This document shows, one piece after another, positions 1 through 7,736 of a stretch of 64,000 bases of DNA. The DNA is taken from positions 297,057-361,056 of the forward strand of contig NZ_MQUQ01000002.1 of NCBI RefSeq assembly GCF_001953865.1, read 5' to 3'. This DNA is from Amycolatopsis coloradensis. Lineage in GTDB: Bacteria; Actinomycetota; Actinomycetes; Mycobacteriales; Pseudonocardiaceae. The position numbers and the translations under genes are program-made. How positions within the stretch are numbered: the stretch's first letter is position 1; each line of letters opens with the position of its first letter. The notes under the pieces are model-generated. The model was not told the DNA's origin and searched no databases. It saw only the letters and a list, made by a program, of their open reading frames with translations.

Positions 1-126
1 CTCGGCGGAGATGTCGCCGATGACGACCTTCGCGCCCTCGCTCGCCAGCCGCCGAGCGGTGGCGAGACCGATGCCGCTGCTGCCGCCGGTGATGACCGCG
101 ACGCGGCCTTCGAAACGCTGAACCAT
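1..126 (-). CDS. Short-chain dehydrogenase/reductase, N-terminal fragment (cut by window edge)
   Basis: Only the first 42 codons are present because the gene runs off the left edge. The start of a Rossmann fold is visible: the SDR nucleotide-binding motif TGGSSGIG lies at residues 13-20. Asp38 at the end of the second strand usually indicates NAD(H) rather than NADP(H) preference. The ATG directly abuts the TAA of the upstream aldehyde dehydrogenase gene, so it is the fourth gene of the polyamine-type operon. The substrate cannot be inferred from the fragment. Confidence 0.85.
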   Translation of the reverse strand, partial: MVQRFEGRVAVITGGSSGIGLATARRLASEGAKVVIGDISAE

Positions 127-1491
127 TTAATCCTCCGTGCTGATGAAGACGTTTTTGGTGTCGGTGAAGGCGTCGACGGCGTCCGGGCCGAGTTCGCGGC
201 CCAGCCCGGACTGCTTGAACCCGCCGAACGGCGTCCAGTACCGGACGGACGAATGCGAGTTCACCGAAAGGTTCCCGGCTTCGACACCGCGCGCGACACG
301 GAAGGCGCGGCCGACGTCGCGCGTCCAGATCGAGCCGGACAGGCCGTACTCGGTGTCGTTGGCCATGGTCACCGCGTCCGCCTCCTCGGCGAACGGGACC
401 ACCGCGACGACCGGGCCGAAGATCTCGTCCGAGGCCAGCGGATGCCGCAGGTCGGGCGGGGTGACGACGGTCGGCGGGAACCAGTAGCCCGGCCCCAGGG
501 GCGCGTTGCCCCGGAAGGCGACCGGCGCGGAATCGTCCACATAGGACGACACCTTCGCGTGATGCCCGGCCGAGATCAGCGGCCCCATCTCGGTCACCTC
601 CAGGCGGGGGTCCCCGACGACGACGCCCTTCACGGCGGGTTCCAGCGACTCCATGAATTTCTCGTACACGCTCGCCTGCACCAGGATCAGCGACCGCGCG
701 CAGCAGTCCTGCCCGGCGTTGTCGAACACGCCGTACGGCGCCGTGGCCGCGGCCTTCTCCAGGTCGGCGTCGGCGAACACGATGTTCGCGTTCTTGCCGC
801 CGAGTTCCAGCGTCACCCGTTTCACCCGCGCGGCGCAGCCCGCCATGATCTGCTTGCCGACCTCGGTGGAGCCGGTGAACACCACCTTCCGCACCGCCGG
901 GTGGTCCACGAACCGTTGTCCCACCACGGATCCCTTACCGGGGAGCACCTGGAAGACGTCCTCGGGGATCCCCGCCTCGCGGGCGAGTTCGCCGAGCCTG
1001 ATCGCGGTCAGCGGGGTGAGTTCGGCGGGTTTGAGCACGACGGTGTTCCCGGCGGCGAGCGCGGGTGCGAACCCCCAGCCGGCGATCGGCATCGGGAAGT
1101 TCCACGGCACGATCACCCCGACCACGCCGAGCGGCTCGTGGAACGTCATGTTCACCCCGCCGGGTACCGGGATCTGCTTGCCGCTCAACCGTTCCGGTGA
1201 CGCCGAGTAGTACGTCAGCACGTCACGGACGTTGCCCGCCTCCCAGCGCGCGTTGCCGATGGTGTGGCCCGCGTTGACGACCTCCAGCTGGGCGAGGTTC
1301 TCGATGTCGGCGTCGACGGCGTCGGCGAAGCGGCGCAGCAGCCGCGCCCGGTCACCGGGGGCCACCGCACGCCAGGCGGGGAACGCCGCGTGCGCGCGGG
1401 CGATCGCCGCGTCGGTCTCCTCGGCCGAGGTCGGCTCGACCGACCTCACCACCTCTTCGGTGGCGGGGTTGATCACCTCGAACGTGGTCAT
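127..1491 (-). CDS. NAD(P)-dependent aldehyde dehydrogenase (gamma-glutamyl-aminobutyraldehyde type)
   Basis: This 454-residue protein has the length and features of the ALDH superfamily: a PWNFP segment, the FTGSTEVG nucleotide-binding turn, the general-base Glu in LELGG (about residue 229) and the catalytic Cys263 in GQDCC. The ATG at 1491 overlaps the upstream amidotransferase stop as ATGA and was preferred over a longer in-frame extension to 1563 that lies inside that gene. Its neighbours are a glutamine-synthetase-like ligase and a class I amidotransferase. This matches the gamma-glutamylated polyamine (Puu-type) route, where the enzyme oxidises the gamma-glutamyl aminoaldehyde. The role is inferred from this context; the family itself is certain. 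Confidence 0.9.
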   Translation of the reverse strand: MTTFEVINPATEEVVRSVEPTSAEETDAAIARAHAAFPAWRAVAPGDRARLLRRFADAVDADIENLAQLEVVNAGHTIGNARWEAGNVRDVLTYYSASPERLSGKQIPVPGGVNMTFHEPLGVVGVIVPWNFPMPIAGWGFAPALAAGNTVVLKPAELTPLTAIRLGELAREAGIPEDVFQVLPGKGSVVGQRFVDHPAVRKVVFTGSTEVGKQIMAGCAARVKRVTLELGGKNANIVFADADLEKAAATAPYGVFDNAGQDCCARSLILVQASVYEKFMESLEPAVKGVVVGDPRLEVTEMGPLISAGHHAKVSSYVDDSAPVAFRGNAPLGPGYWFPPTVVTPPDLRHPLASDEIFGPVVAVVPFAEEADAVTMANDTEYGLSGSIWTRDVGRAFRVARGVEAGNLSVNSHSSVRYWTPFGGFKQSGLGRELGPDAVDAFTDTKNVFISTED

Positions 1492-2201
1492 GCGTGCTCC
1501 TTCGCTGCTTCTACGAGTGCCTCGAAAAGCCTGATGTCGTCGGGGTTCTGTTCGGGATGCCATTGGACGCCGAGTACGAAGTCGTCGCCGGGCAGTTCCG
1601 CCGCCTCGATGGTCCCGTCCGCGGCCCAGCCGACCGGCACCAGCCCGTCACCGAGCCTGTCGATCGCCTGATGGTGATAACACGGCACCTTGGTCTCGGT
1701 GCCGAGGATCGACGCGGCCCGGCTGCCCTCGGCAAGGGTCACCGTCGTGGCGCCGAAGGTCGCCGGAGCGGGCTGGTGATCCGCGCTGTCCAAAGTGTCC
1801 GGCAGATGCTGGGCGAGCGTTCCGCCCAGCGCGACACTGAGCATCTGCAACCCGCGGCACACACCCAGCACCGGTTTTCGACTGTCCAAAGCGGACCGCA
1901 ACAGCCCGAACTCGAACGCGTCCCGGTTCGGCCGGATGTAGGTCGCCGCGTGCTGCTCCTGGCCGTAGCGCGCCGGGTCGACGTCGGCGCCGCCCACCAG
2001 CACGAGACCGTCCACGGCGGACACCAGCCTGTCGTGCGCGTCGCTCACCGGCGGCAACAGGACCGGGATCCCGCCCGCCGCGACGATCCCGTCGACGTAG
2101 ACCCGGTGCAGCAGCGCGGCTTCGGTCTCCCAGACGAGAAACTTCGCGGGCTCCAGATAGGAGGTGAGGCCGATGAGGGGGTCAGAGCCTTTCGAACCCA
2201 C
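1488..2201 (-). CDS. Class I glutamine amidotransferase-like gamma-glutamyl-GABA hydrolase (PuuD family)
   Basis: This 237-residue protein belongs to the peptidase C26 / PuuD family, which cleaves gamma-glutamyl-gamma-aminobutyrate and related compounds. The nucleophile Cys115 sits in GVCRGLQ and the His/Glu pair in GVQWHPEQ, so the triad is complete. The GTG start at 2201 overlaps the end of the glutamine synthetase-like gene by 20 nt, and the stop overlaps the aldehyde dehydrogenase start as ATGA. The ligase-hydrolase-dehydrogenase order resembles the Streptomyces glnA3 polyamine-utilisation operon. No internal ATG has a better ribosome binding site. Confidence 0.88.
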   Translation of the reverse strand: MGSKGSDPLIGLTSYLEPAKFLVWETEAALLHRVYVDGIVAAGGIPVLLPPVSDAHDRLVSAVDGLVLVGGADVDPARYGQEQHAATYIRPNRDAFEFGLLRSALDSRKPVLGVCRGLQMLSVALGGTLAQHLPDTLDSADHQPAPATFGATTVTLAEGSRAASILGTETKVPCYHHQAIDRLGDGLVPVGWAADGTIEAAELPGDDFVLGVQWHPEQNPDDIRLFEALVEAAKEHA

Positions 2202-3546
2202 GGATCCTCTCCCAATCGGTGACGGCGGCGTCGTACGCGGTGAGTTCGACCATCGCCGCGTTCAGGTAGTGGTCGACGACCTCGTCCCCGAACGCGGACC
2301 TGGCGAGTTCGCTCCGGTCGAGCAGCGCCATGGCCTCCCGCAGCGTCGTCGGCACGGTCGGCTTGTCGGAGCCATAGGCGTTGCCATGGAACTCCGGCTC
2401 CAGCTCGAGTTCGTTCTCGATACCGTGCAACCCGGCCGCGATCAGCGCGGACACCGCGAGGTACGGGTTCACGTCGCCGCCGGGTACCCGGTTCTCGGTG
2501 CGGAGCGAGTCCCCGTGCCCGACGACGCGGAGCGCGCAGGTGCGGTTGTCGGTGCCCCACGCCACCGCGGTCGGCGCGAAACTGCCCGGGACGAACCGCT
2601 TGTAGGAGTTGATGTTCGGTGCGAGGAAGTAGGTCAGCTCCCGCAGGCCGGCGAGCTGCCCGGCGAGGAAGTGCTCCATCAGCGGCGAGAACCCGCCGGG
2701 GCCGTCGCCTGCCAGCACGGCCTGACCCGAAGTGGAGCGCAGGCTGATGTGGATGTGGCAGGAGTTGCCCTCGCGTTCGTCGTACTTCGCCATGAACGTG
2801 AGACTCTTGCCCTCTTGCGCGGCGATCTCCTTGGACCCGGTCTTGTACACGCTGTGGTTGTCGCAGGTGGTCAGCGCGTCGGCGTAGCGGAACGCGATCT
2901 CGTGCTGGCCGGGGTTGCACTCGCCCTTGGCCGACTCGACATACAGCCCGGCGCCGCCCATGTCGTTGCGGATCCGGCGCAGCAGCGGTTCGATCCGCGA
3001 GGTGCCGAGCATCGAGTAGTCGACGTTGTACTGGTTGGCCGGGCGAAGGCCCTGGTACCGCTTGTCCCATGCCGACTCGAAAGTGTCGTCGAAGACGATG
3101 AACTCCAGTTCGGTGCCGACGTAGGCGGCGAGGCCGAGCGCGGCCAGCCGGTCGAGTTGCCCGCGCAGGATCTGGCGCGGCGACGGGGCGACGGCGCCGC
3201 CTTGTACCCGTTCGAGGTCGGCGAGGACGAGTGCGGTGCCCTCCTGCCACGGGAGCAGGCGAAGCGTGTCGAAGTCCGGGCGCAAGACGAAGTCGCCGTA
3301 GCCGGTCTCCCAGGAAGACATCTCGTAGCCGTCGACGGTGTTCATGTCGACGTCGACCGCGAGCAGGTAGTTGCACGCTTCGGTGGCGTGCTCGACCACC
3401 TCGTTGAGGAAGTACTCGGCGGCGCAGCGTTTGCCCTGCAGCCTGCCCTGCATGTCGGTGATGGCCACCAGCACCGTGTCGATGGCGCCGTCCTCGACCA
3501 GTTCCCGGAGCCGATCCAGTGTGAGCATGCCGCGCCTGTTCGCCAT
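2182..3546 (-). CDS. glnA3: Glutamine synthetase family protein, probable gamma-glutamylpolyamine synthetase
   Basis: About 454 residues form a type I glutamine synthetase fold. The N-terminal beta-grasp (MQGRLQGKR) is followed by the catalytic barrel with metal- and ATP-site motifs GECNPGQHEIAFR, NSCHIHISL and NRTCALRV. Its place at the head of a hydrolase/dehydrogenase operon points to a GlnA3-type gamma-glutamylpolyamine synthetase rather than an ammonia-assimilating enzyme; that is inference. ATG 3546 is chosen because AGGTGAGG lies just upstream. An in-frame GTG at 3555 would add MRL. Inverted repeats lie immediately upstream and probably control the operon. Confidence 0.82.
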   Translation of the reverse strand: MANRRGMLTLDRLRELVEDGAIDTVLVAITDMQGRLQGKRCAAEYFLNEVVEHATEACNYLLAVDVDMNTVDGYEMSSWETGYGDFVLRPDFDTLRLLPWQEGTALVLADLERVQGGAVAPSPRQILRGQLDRLAALGLAAYVGTELEFIVFDDTFESAWDKRYQGLRPANQYNVDYSMLGTSRIEPLLRRIRNDMGGAGLYVESAKGECNPGQHEIAFRYADALTTCDNHSVYKTGSKEIAAQEGKSLTFMAKYDEREGNSCHIHISLRSTSGQAVLAGDGPGGFSPLMEHFLAGQLAGLRELTYFLAPNINSYKRFVPGSFAPTAVAWGTDNRTCALRVVGHGDSLRTENRVPGGDVNPYLAVSALIAAGLHGIENELELEPEFHGNAYGSDKPTVPTTLREAMALLDRSELARSAFGDEVVDHYLNAAMVELTAYDAAVTDWERIRGFERL

Positions 3547-3556
3547 CAGCCTCACC

Positions 3557-3580
3557 TAAAGGTTCGAAGCGGTACCTTTA
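3557..3580 (-). promoter_or_regulatory. Inverted repeat at the ribosome binding region of the glnA3-like operon
   Basis: TAAAGGT (3557-3563) and ACCTTTA (3574-3580) are perfect 7-bp arms separated by 10 bp. They end directly before the Shine-Dalgarno of the operon. They could be a repressor operator or a small 5'-UTR hairpin; the sequence does not tell which. Confidence 0.45.
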
Positions 3581-3595
3581 CGGCTTCTTCCTACC

Positions 3596-3616
3596 GGGTC
3601 AGCTTGACCCGGTCAA
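3596..3616 (-). promoter_or_regulatory. Overlapping palindromes, probable operator of the glnA3-like operon
   Basis: Two overlapping perfect palindromes are visible: GGGTCA-GCT-TGACCC (3596-3610) and TTGACC-C-GGTCAA (3604-3616). A further TTGGTCAA half-site follows just to the right. They lie 50-70 bp upstream of the start codon, where a GntR/FadR-type regulator could bind. No regulator gene is adjacent in the window. Confidence 0.5.
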
Positions 3617-3726
3617 CTTGGTCAATGGTCTAATTGGTTATCCATTTCGGACTGTAGTTGATCCCTGGGCGGATTGTCTGCGATGCCCGGCTGAGAAGAT
3701 GCTGTGAATCCCGCCGGACGGGAGGA

Positions 3727-3756
3727 GATCCGTACCTCCGGAACGTTGTACGGATC
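3727..3756 (+). promoter_or_regulatory. 5'-UTR inverted repeat upstream of general stress protein gene
   Basis: GATCCGTAC (3727-3735) and GTACGGATC (3748-3756) are perfect 9-bp arms with a 12-bp loop. They end about 8 nt before the purine-rich ribosome binding site of the gene at 3774. This could be an operator or an mRNA hairpin affecting initiation. Confidence 0.45.
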
Positions 3757-3773
3757 AAGAGAGGTGAGAAGGA

Positions 3774-4298
3774 ATGACACAGGCATTCACGCAGCAGACC
3801 ACGTTCACCGAGCCCCAGGGGCGGGCTCAGCTCCCGACGCTGCCCAGCGGGTGGCCGATCGGCTCTTACGAGTCGTACTCCGAAGCGCAGCGTGCGGTCG
3901 ACCACCTCGCGGGAACCGACTTCCCGATCACGGACGTCACCATCGTCGGTGTGGAACCGATCCTGGTCGAGCGGATCGCCGGGCGGATGGGCTGGAGCAA
4001 GGTGCTGACCAGCTCGGCGCTGTCGGGCGCGATGTTCGGTATGTTCCTCGGCCTCGTGCTGAGCCTGCTGAACCCGGGCGCCGGACTGGTGCCGATCCTC
4101 GTCGGTCTCGTCGGTGGTATCGGGTTCAACCTGCTGTTCGGCGCGCTGGGGTACGCGGCATCGAAGAACAAGCGCGGATTCATCTCGCAGAGCCAGCTGG
4201 TCGCCCGGCGTTATGACGTCCTGGCCCAGCCGCGCAACGCCGAGAAGGGCCGCGCCCTGCTGGCCGACCTGGCCGCCAGGAGCGCTTTCCTCCACTGA
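3774..4298 (+). CDS. General stress protein (YflT / GSP17M-like) with glycine-rich membrane-inserting middle
   Basis: This 174-residue protein has an N-terminal YflT-type alpha/beta domain (GSYESYSEAQRAVDHLAG..DFPITDVTIVG, about residues 27-65). A Gly/Leu-rich hydrophobic hairpin (about 82-125) and a short charged tail that ends YDVLAQP..A follow. Such proteins are annotated as general stress proteins in actinobacteria, but their biochemical role is unknown. The ATG follows GAGAAGGA closely, so the start is secure. It is monocistronic, with an inverted repeat in the leader and a strong terminator behind it. Confidence 0.8.
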   Translation: MTQAFTQQTTFTEPQGRAQLPTLPSGWPIGSYESYSEAQRAVDHLAGTDFPITDVTIVGVEPILVERIAGRMGWSKVLTSSALSGAMFGMFLGLVLSLLNPGAGLVPILVGLVGGIGFNLLFGALGYAASKNKRGFISQSQLVARRYDVLAQPRNAEKGRALLADLAARSAFLH

Positions 4299-4310
4299 GC
4301 CTGATCCCCA

Positions 4311-4357
4311 CGCGACTCGGCACCTCCCCCGCGGTGGTGCCGAGTCGCGGCGTTTTT
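4311..4357 (+). terminator. Rho-independent terminator
   Basis: A perfect 14-bp stem (4311-4324 with 4336-4349) and an 11-nt loop are followed by GCG and five T (4353-4357). This is the classical layout, and it ends transcription of the general stress protein gene just before the convergent aspartyl-tRNA synthetase stop. Confidence 0.92.
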
Positions 4358-5609
4358 ACGGGGCCAGGCGGTGCAGGTCACGCGGGAAGAGCGTCGCCTG
4401 GCGCACGTTGGGCAATCCGAGCAGCCGGGCCGTCCAGCGTTCGAGACCGAGCGCGAACCCGCCGTGTGGCGGCATGCCGTGCGCGAAGACGTCCAGATAG
4501 TCCCGGTACGGCTCGGCGGACTCACCCCGCACCGCCAGCGCGGTGACGTAGTCGGCATACCGATGCAAGCGCTGGCCACCGGTCACCAGTTCCAGCCCGC
4601 GGAAGAGCAGGTCGAAACTGTTCGAGTACGCGGGCCGCTCCGGGTCCGGGTGCGTGTAGAACGGCCGCTTCGCCATCGGATACCCGGTGACGAAAAGGAA
4701 CTCCGAGCCGTGCGTGCGCAGCGCCCAGTCCGAAAGCAACCGTTCGTGCGCGGGCGCGAGGTCCGGTTCGCCGCGCGGGTCCTCGCCGGAGAGCCGGGCG
4801 ATCAGGTCCTGGGCGTCCGCGAAGTGGATCTCCGGAATCTCTTCCGGCACCACGACTCCGCTCGCCGGGACGGCCGCGGCCATCCCCGCGACGGCCTCAC
4901 GCAGCACCGTCATCACGTCGTGGTGGTCTTCTACGAAGCCGAGTTCGGCGTCGAGACTCGTGTACTGCGCGAGATGCCGGGCCGTGTCGTGCGGTTCGGC
5001 GCGGAAGACCGGTCCGACCTCGTAGACCCGCTCGAACACCCCGACCAGCGCCTGCTTGTAGAACTGCGGGGACTGCGCCAGGAACGCCCGCTCGCCGAAG
5101 TAGTCGATGCCGAAGACGTTCACTCCGGATTCGGTGGCCGACGAAACGATCTTGGGCGTCTGCGTTTCGGTGAACCCGAGCCCGTCCAGTGCCGACCGGA
5201 ACCCGGCGACGCTCGCCGCCGCGATCGTGAACACCTCCTTCAGCCGCGGATGCCGCAGCGCGAGCGCGGCGTTGTCCAGCACCGTCGGCAACGACGCCCG
5301 CAAGGAAGGGCGGTAGAGGTCGAACGGCGGCGGTTCGGCGGGTTCGGAGAGCAACCCGACCGACGGCTCGGTCACTTCGAATCCGCCTGGCGCCCGCGGG
5401 TTCGCGGTGACGAGGCCTTCGACCTCGATCACGGTCTCCTCCGGCGGGCCACCGGATCCGGCCACGACGACCTGCCCGAGCCCGGAACGGTCCCGGACCA
5501 CGACGAAGGTGACGGATTTCAGCTGACGCCGCCGGTGCACCCAGCCTGCTATTCGCACCCGTTCGCCGACGTGCCGGGGGAGGTCGGCGACGAGAACACG
5601 CGAGATCAT
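4356..5609 (-). CDS. aspS: Aspartate--tRNA(Asp/Asn) ligase, archaeal-type non-discriminating form
   Basis: This 417-residue class IIb synthetase has an N-terminal OB-fold anticodon-binding domain (RIAGWVHRRRQLKSVTFVVVRD) and a class II core. Motif 2 is FRAEPHDTARHLAQYTSLD, motif 3 is FALGLERW, and the C-terminus is VRQATLFPRDLHRL. Its short length, without the bacterial GAD insertion, indicates the archaeal/non-discriminating AspRS type, which charges tRNA(Asn) with Asp for GatCAB. ATG 5609 is preceded by AGGAG. The in-frame upstream extension to 5777 lies within the T-box leader and is rejected. Regulation by that T-box is very likely. Confidence 0.87.
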   Translation of the reverse strand: MISRVLVADLPRHVGERVRIAGWVHRRRQLKSVTFVVVRDRSGLGQVVVAGSGGPPEETVIEVEGLVTANPRAPGGFEVTEPSVGLLSEPAEPPPFDLYRPSLRASLPTVLDNAALALRHPRLKEVFTIAAASVAGFRSALDGLGFTETQTPKIVSSATESGVNVFGIDYFGERAFLAQSPQFYKQALVGVFERVYEVGPVFRAEPHDTARHLAQYTSLDAELGFVEDHHDVMTVLREAVAGMAAAVPASGVVVPEEIPEIHFADAQDLIARLSGEDPRGEPDLAPAHERLLSDWALRTHGSEFLFVTGYPMAKRPFYTHPDPERPAYSNSFDLLFRGLELVTGGQRLHRYADYVTALAVRGESAEPYRDYLDVFAHGMPPHGGFALGLERWTARLLGLPNVRQATLFPRDLHRLAP

Positions 5610-5875
5610 CACAACTCCTGTACGGATGTGCGCGACCCCTTGGGAGTGCGGGCGAGAAGGGAACTCGCGGTACCACCGCACTTTCGCCGCCGCCCTGGAC
5701 GAGCCGCGGCCTCGAAGGCCCGGTGACGGGGGCCGGACGGCGGGGCATGGGGCGCCGGACGCCGTTCCTCCCCGCACTCGGGAGGGTCTTCACCACGGGC
5801 GCGAGGCCGCCTTCCCAGCTACCGGCGGCTCTCTTGGTCTCGCGTGCTCCCCTGGCTACTCGTCTCCGTCAGCGC
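5610..5875 (-). promoter_or_regulatory. T-box leader (tRNA-sensing riboswitch) of the aspartyl-tRNA synthetase gene
   Basis: On the minus strand the T-box core UGGUACCGCG lies at 5675-5666, about 55 nt before the start codon. Upstream are the hallmark Stem I elements: GACGAGUAG (about 5864-5856), AGAGAGCCGCC and GGUAGCUGGGAAGGCGGC forming the distal loop, then GUGGUGAAGACCC. A GAC (Asp) triplet after GAA is a candidate specifier, not proven. The T-box region can pair AGUGCGG with downstream CCGCACU around a GCGAG/CUCGC hairpin. No U-run follows, so a translational mechanism, usual in actinobacterial T-boxes, is inferred. Confidence 0.85.
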
Positions 5876-5920
5876 GTTGCCTCAAAGGTTAGGCCTCCCA
5901 GTGCGACGCTCGCATCCGCA

Positions 5921-5977
5921 TTTCGTCCTCTAGTTGCGGTAGTTGGCCACACGAACTACCGCAACCAGAGGACGAAA
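5921..5977 (-). terminator. Long intergenic hairpin, probable terminator of the HAAS gene
   Basis: Arms 5921-5944 and 5954-5977 (24 nt each, one mismatch) enclose a 9-nt loop. It lies about 50 nt past the stop of the HAAS-domain gene and before the T-box leader. There is no T-tract, which is common for actinobacterial terminators. The arm core GTTGCGGTAGTT could also mark a dispersed repeat family. Confidence 0.6.
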
Positions 5978-6029
5978 CGCCGCGAGATCGGGTGGAGGCG
6001 CCCCCGACAGCCGCCTCCACCCGGACCAC

Positions 6030-7253
6030 CTAGCGCGGCGGCTGAGTGGGGCTTGACGGCGGCGGGACGGACGAAGAAGGCGGCACAGGCGCGCCCTTCG
6101 GGATCGCCGCGCTGAACGGGACCTCGGTCTCCTCCTGGCAGTAGGAGCGATATCCGTTGTAGCCGTCGCGGTTTCCGTCGCCGTCCTGGACGCCCCGCTC
6201 GATCTGCGGACGCGGGTAGCGGTTGTCGTCGCCGATCTTCCGCTTCTCGCCCGTGCTCTTCTCACAGGCGTACCGGGTCGTGCTGAGTGGACGGCCGTCC
6301 TCGTCGTAGAGGTAGATCCCGGTCAGCGGCTTGCCCTCGCCGTCGAACGCGTAGATGTTCTCCACGTCCTGACTGCCGTACATCAGCAGTGGATTGCCGC
6401 CGTAGCCGTAGTTGCTGTGGTTGTTCGGCGTGTTGTACGAGTTGTCGCCGTAGGACCGCTTCGCGATCAGATCGACCGCCGCGCCCGCCCCGCCGAGCAT
6501 GCCGCCGATGACGAACGCCGAGATCGGCACGGCCAGCCACAGCAGTCGCCGGTCGCCCTTCAGCTTCGGGCCTGCCCAGACCACCGCGACGGCCGCCAGC
6601 AACATCAGCGGCAGCAGGAGCACGGCCTCGGTTTCGCGGAGCACAAGCAGCAGGCCGAACACGACCAGCACCGCCGCGCACAGCACCCACCACGCCGGCT
6701 TGAGCGTGCGGAAGTAGTTCAGCCCCTTGCTGTTCCGGTCTTTATGGAACGAGCCCACGATCTCGCGGAGCTTGACCACCTCGGGCAGTTCCGCGATCGG
6801 GGCGACACCCCGCCGGACCACGTGGACGACGCTGATCGCGAGCACGGGTGCGACGAAAAGCAGACCCAGCAACGGTTCCACCCGGATCAGCACCGCGGCC
6901 GCGAAGCCGAACAACGCGAACCCGCCGACGGCGAAGACCAGCCCCCACAACGCGAACCGCGCTCCGCCGATCCCGGTCTTCACCTTCAGCACGGTGGTCT
7001 TGTCGCCCGCTTCGGCCGGACGCGGCGGATAACCGCCCGACGCCCTCAGTTCGGCGGCGTAGCTCTCAGGGCTGCCCAGACGCTCGATCAAGGCATCGAC
7101 CTTGGGGTGCTCCCCCAATTCCGCCTCCATCTCGGCGAGATGGGGCCGGACGTCTTCGAGGATCTCCTCGACTTCGCTCTCCGGAAGGTCGGCGAGCGCG
7201 CTCCTGACCCTCGCCAGATACACCCGCACGGCGGTCGGATTCTGCGTGCTCAT
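6030..7253 (-). CDS. HAAS/DUF1700-type membrane protein paired with a PadR regulator
   Basis: This is a 407-residue protein. Residues 5-75 form an alpha-helical HAAS-type signalling domain (VRVYLARVRSALADLPESEVEEILEDV). Hydrophobic helices follow at about 95-150 and 185-270. The C-terminal extracytoplasmic tail is rich in Asn, Gly and Tyr and ends in a Pro/Ser-rich segment. HAAS proteins are typically encoded directly after PadR regulators, as here, with an ATGA overlap. The pair probably senses an envelope signal, but no ligand can be named. Two cysteines in the tail (YACEK, SYCQE) may form a disulfide. Confidence 0.75.
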   Translation of the reverse strand: MSTQNPTAVRVYLARVRSALADLPESEVEEILEDVRPHLAEMEAELGEHPKVDALIERLGSPESYAAELRASGGYPPRPAEAGDKTTVLKVKTGIGGARFALWGLVFAVGGFALFGFAAAVLIRVEPLLGLLFVAPVLAISVVHVVRRGVAPIAELPEVVKLREIVGSFHKDRNSKGLNYFRTLKPAWWVLCAAVLVVFGLLLVLRETEAVLLLPLMLLAAVAVVWAGPKLKGDRRLLWLAVPISAFVIGGMLGGAGAAVDLIAKRSYGDNSYNTPNNHSNYGYGGNPLLMYGSQDVENIYAFDGEGKPLTGIYLYDEDGRPLSTTRYACEKSTGEKRKIGDDNRYPRPQIERGVQDGDGNRDGYNGYRSYCQEETEVPFSAAIPKGAPVPPSSSVPPPSSPTQPPR

Positions 7254-7573
7254 ACTGCCTCTCCCAACAGGCTGTTCATTGTCGTGGCGAAAGTCCGCCA
7301 GGTCTGCCCCGACTCTTCGAGCCGCCGGCGGCCCGGCTCGTTGAGGCTGTAGTACTTCCGGTGCGGGCCTTCTTCGCTCGGCACCACGTACGACGTCAGC
7401 AGGCCCGCCTTGTACAGCCGCCGGAGCGTTCCGTACACCGAGGCGTCACCGACTTCCTGCAATCCCGCGACCCGAAGTCTTCGGAGCACGTCGTAGCCAT
7501 AGCCGTCCTCTCCGCGAAGCACCGCGAGAACGGCGAGGTCCAGCACGCCTTTGAGTAGCTGACTGATCTCCAC
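7250..7573 (-). CDS. PadR family transcriptional regulator
   Basis: The 107-residue protein is a winged-helix PadR regulator with the typical sequence LLKGVLDLAVLAVLRGEDGYGYDVLRRL, then VGDASVYGTLRRLYKAGLL and the wing around PHRKYYSL. PadR proteins usually repress their own operon until a small ligand or partner protein releases them. The GTG at 7573 has GGGAGGG eight bases upstream. The longer ORF to 7639 lacks a ribosome binding site. The stop overlaps the HAAS gene start as ATGA, so both are co-expressed. Confidence 0.88.
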   Translation of the reverse strand: MEISQLLKGVLDLAVLAVLRGEDGYGYDVLRRLRVAGLQEVGDASVYGTLRRLYKAGLLTSYVVPSEEGPHRKYYSLNEPGRRRLEESGQTWRTFATTMNSLLGEAV

Positions 7574-7660
7574 AATCGCGTCCCTCCCAGTCTTACGCAA
7601 CAGAAGGTACCACGCATTGCACAGTAGTGCGCACGGCACAGGCGGCTTGCGCTCGACCGA

Positions 7661-7692
7661 GGTTCATGGGTTACTTAGTCCAGTAATGAACC
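7661..7692. promoter_or_regulatory. Inverted repeat between PadR and GntR genes, probable YtrA-type operator
   Basis: GGTTCA (7661-7666) and TGAACC (7687-7692), with inner arms TTACT and AGTAA, form an interrupted 32-bp palindrome 45-76 bp upstream of the GntR gene. Autoregulatory GntR/YtrA operators have this layout. The TTACTTAG-like core may overlap the promoter. Confidence 0.55.
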
Positions 7693-7736
7693 ACCGCACC
7701 TGACGCAGGTGCACGAAGACTGGGAACGGAGGTGTC

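Noticed and set aside
5626..6115. Small ORFs within the T-box leader and hairpin region
   Set aside because: They are on the plus strand opposite structured RNA and have no ribosome binding sites.
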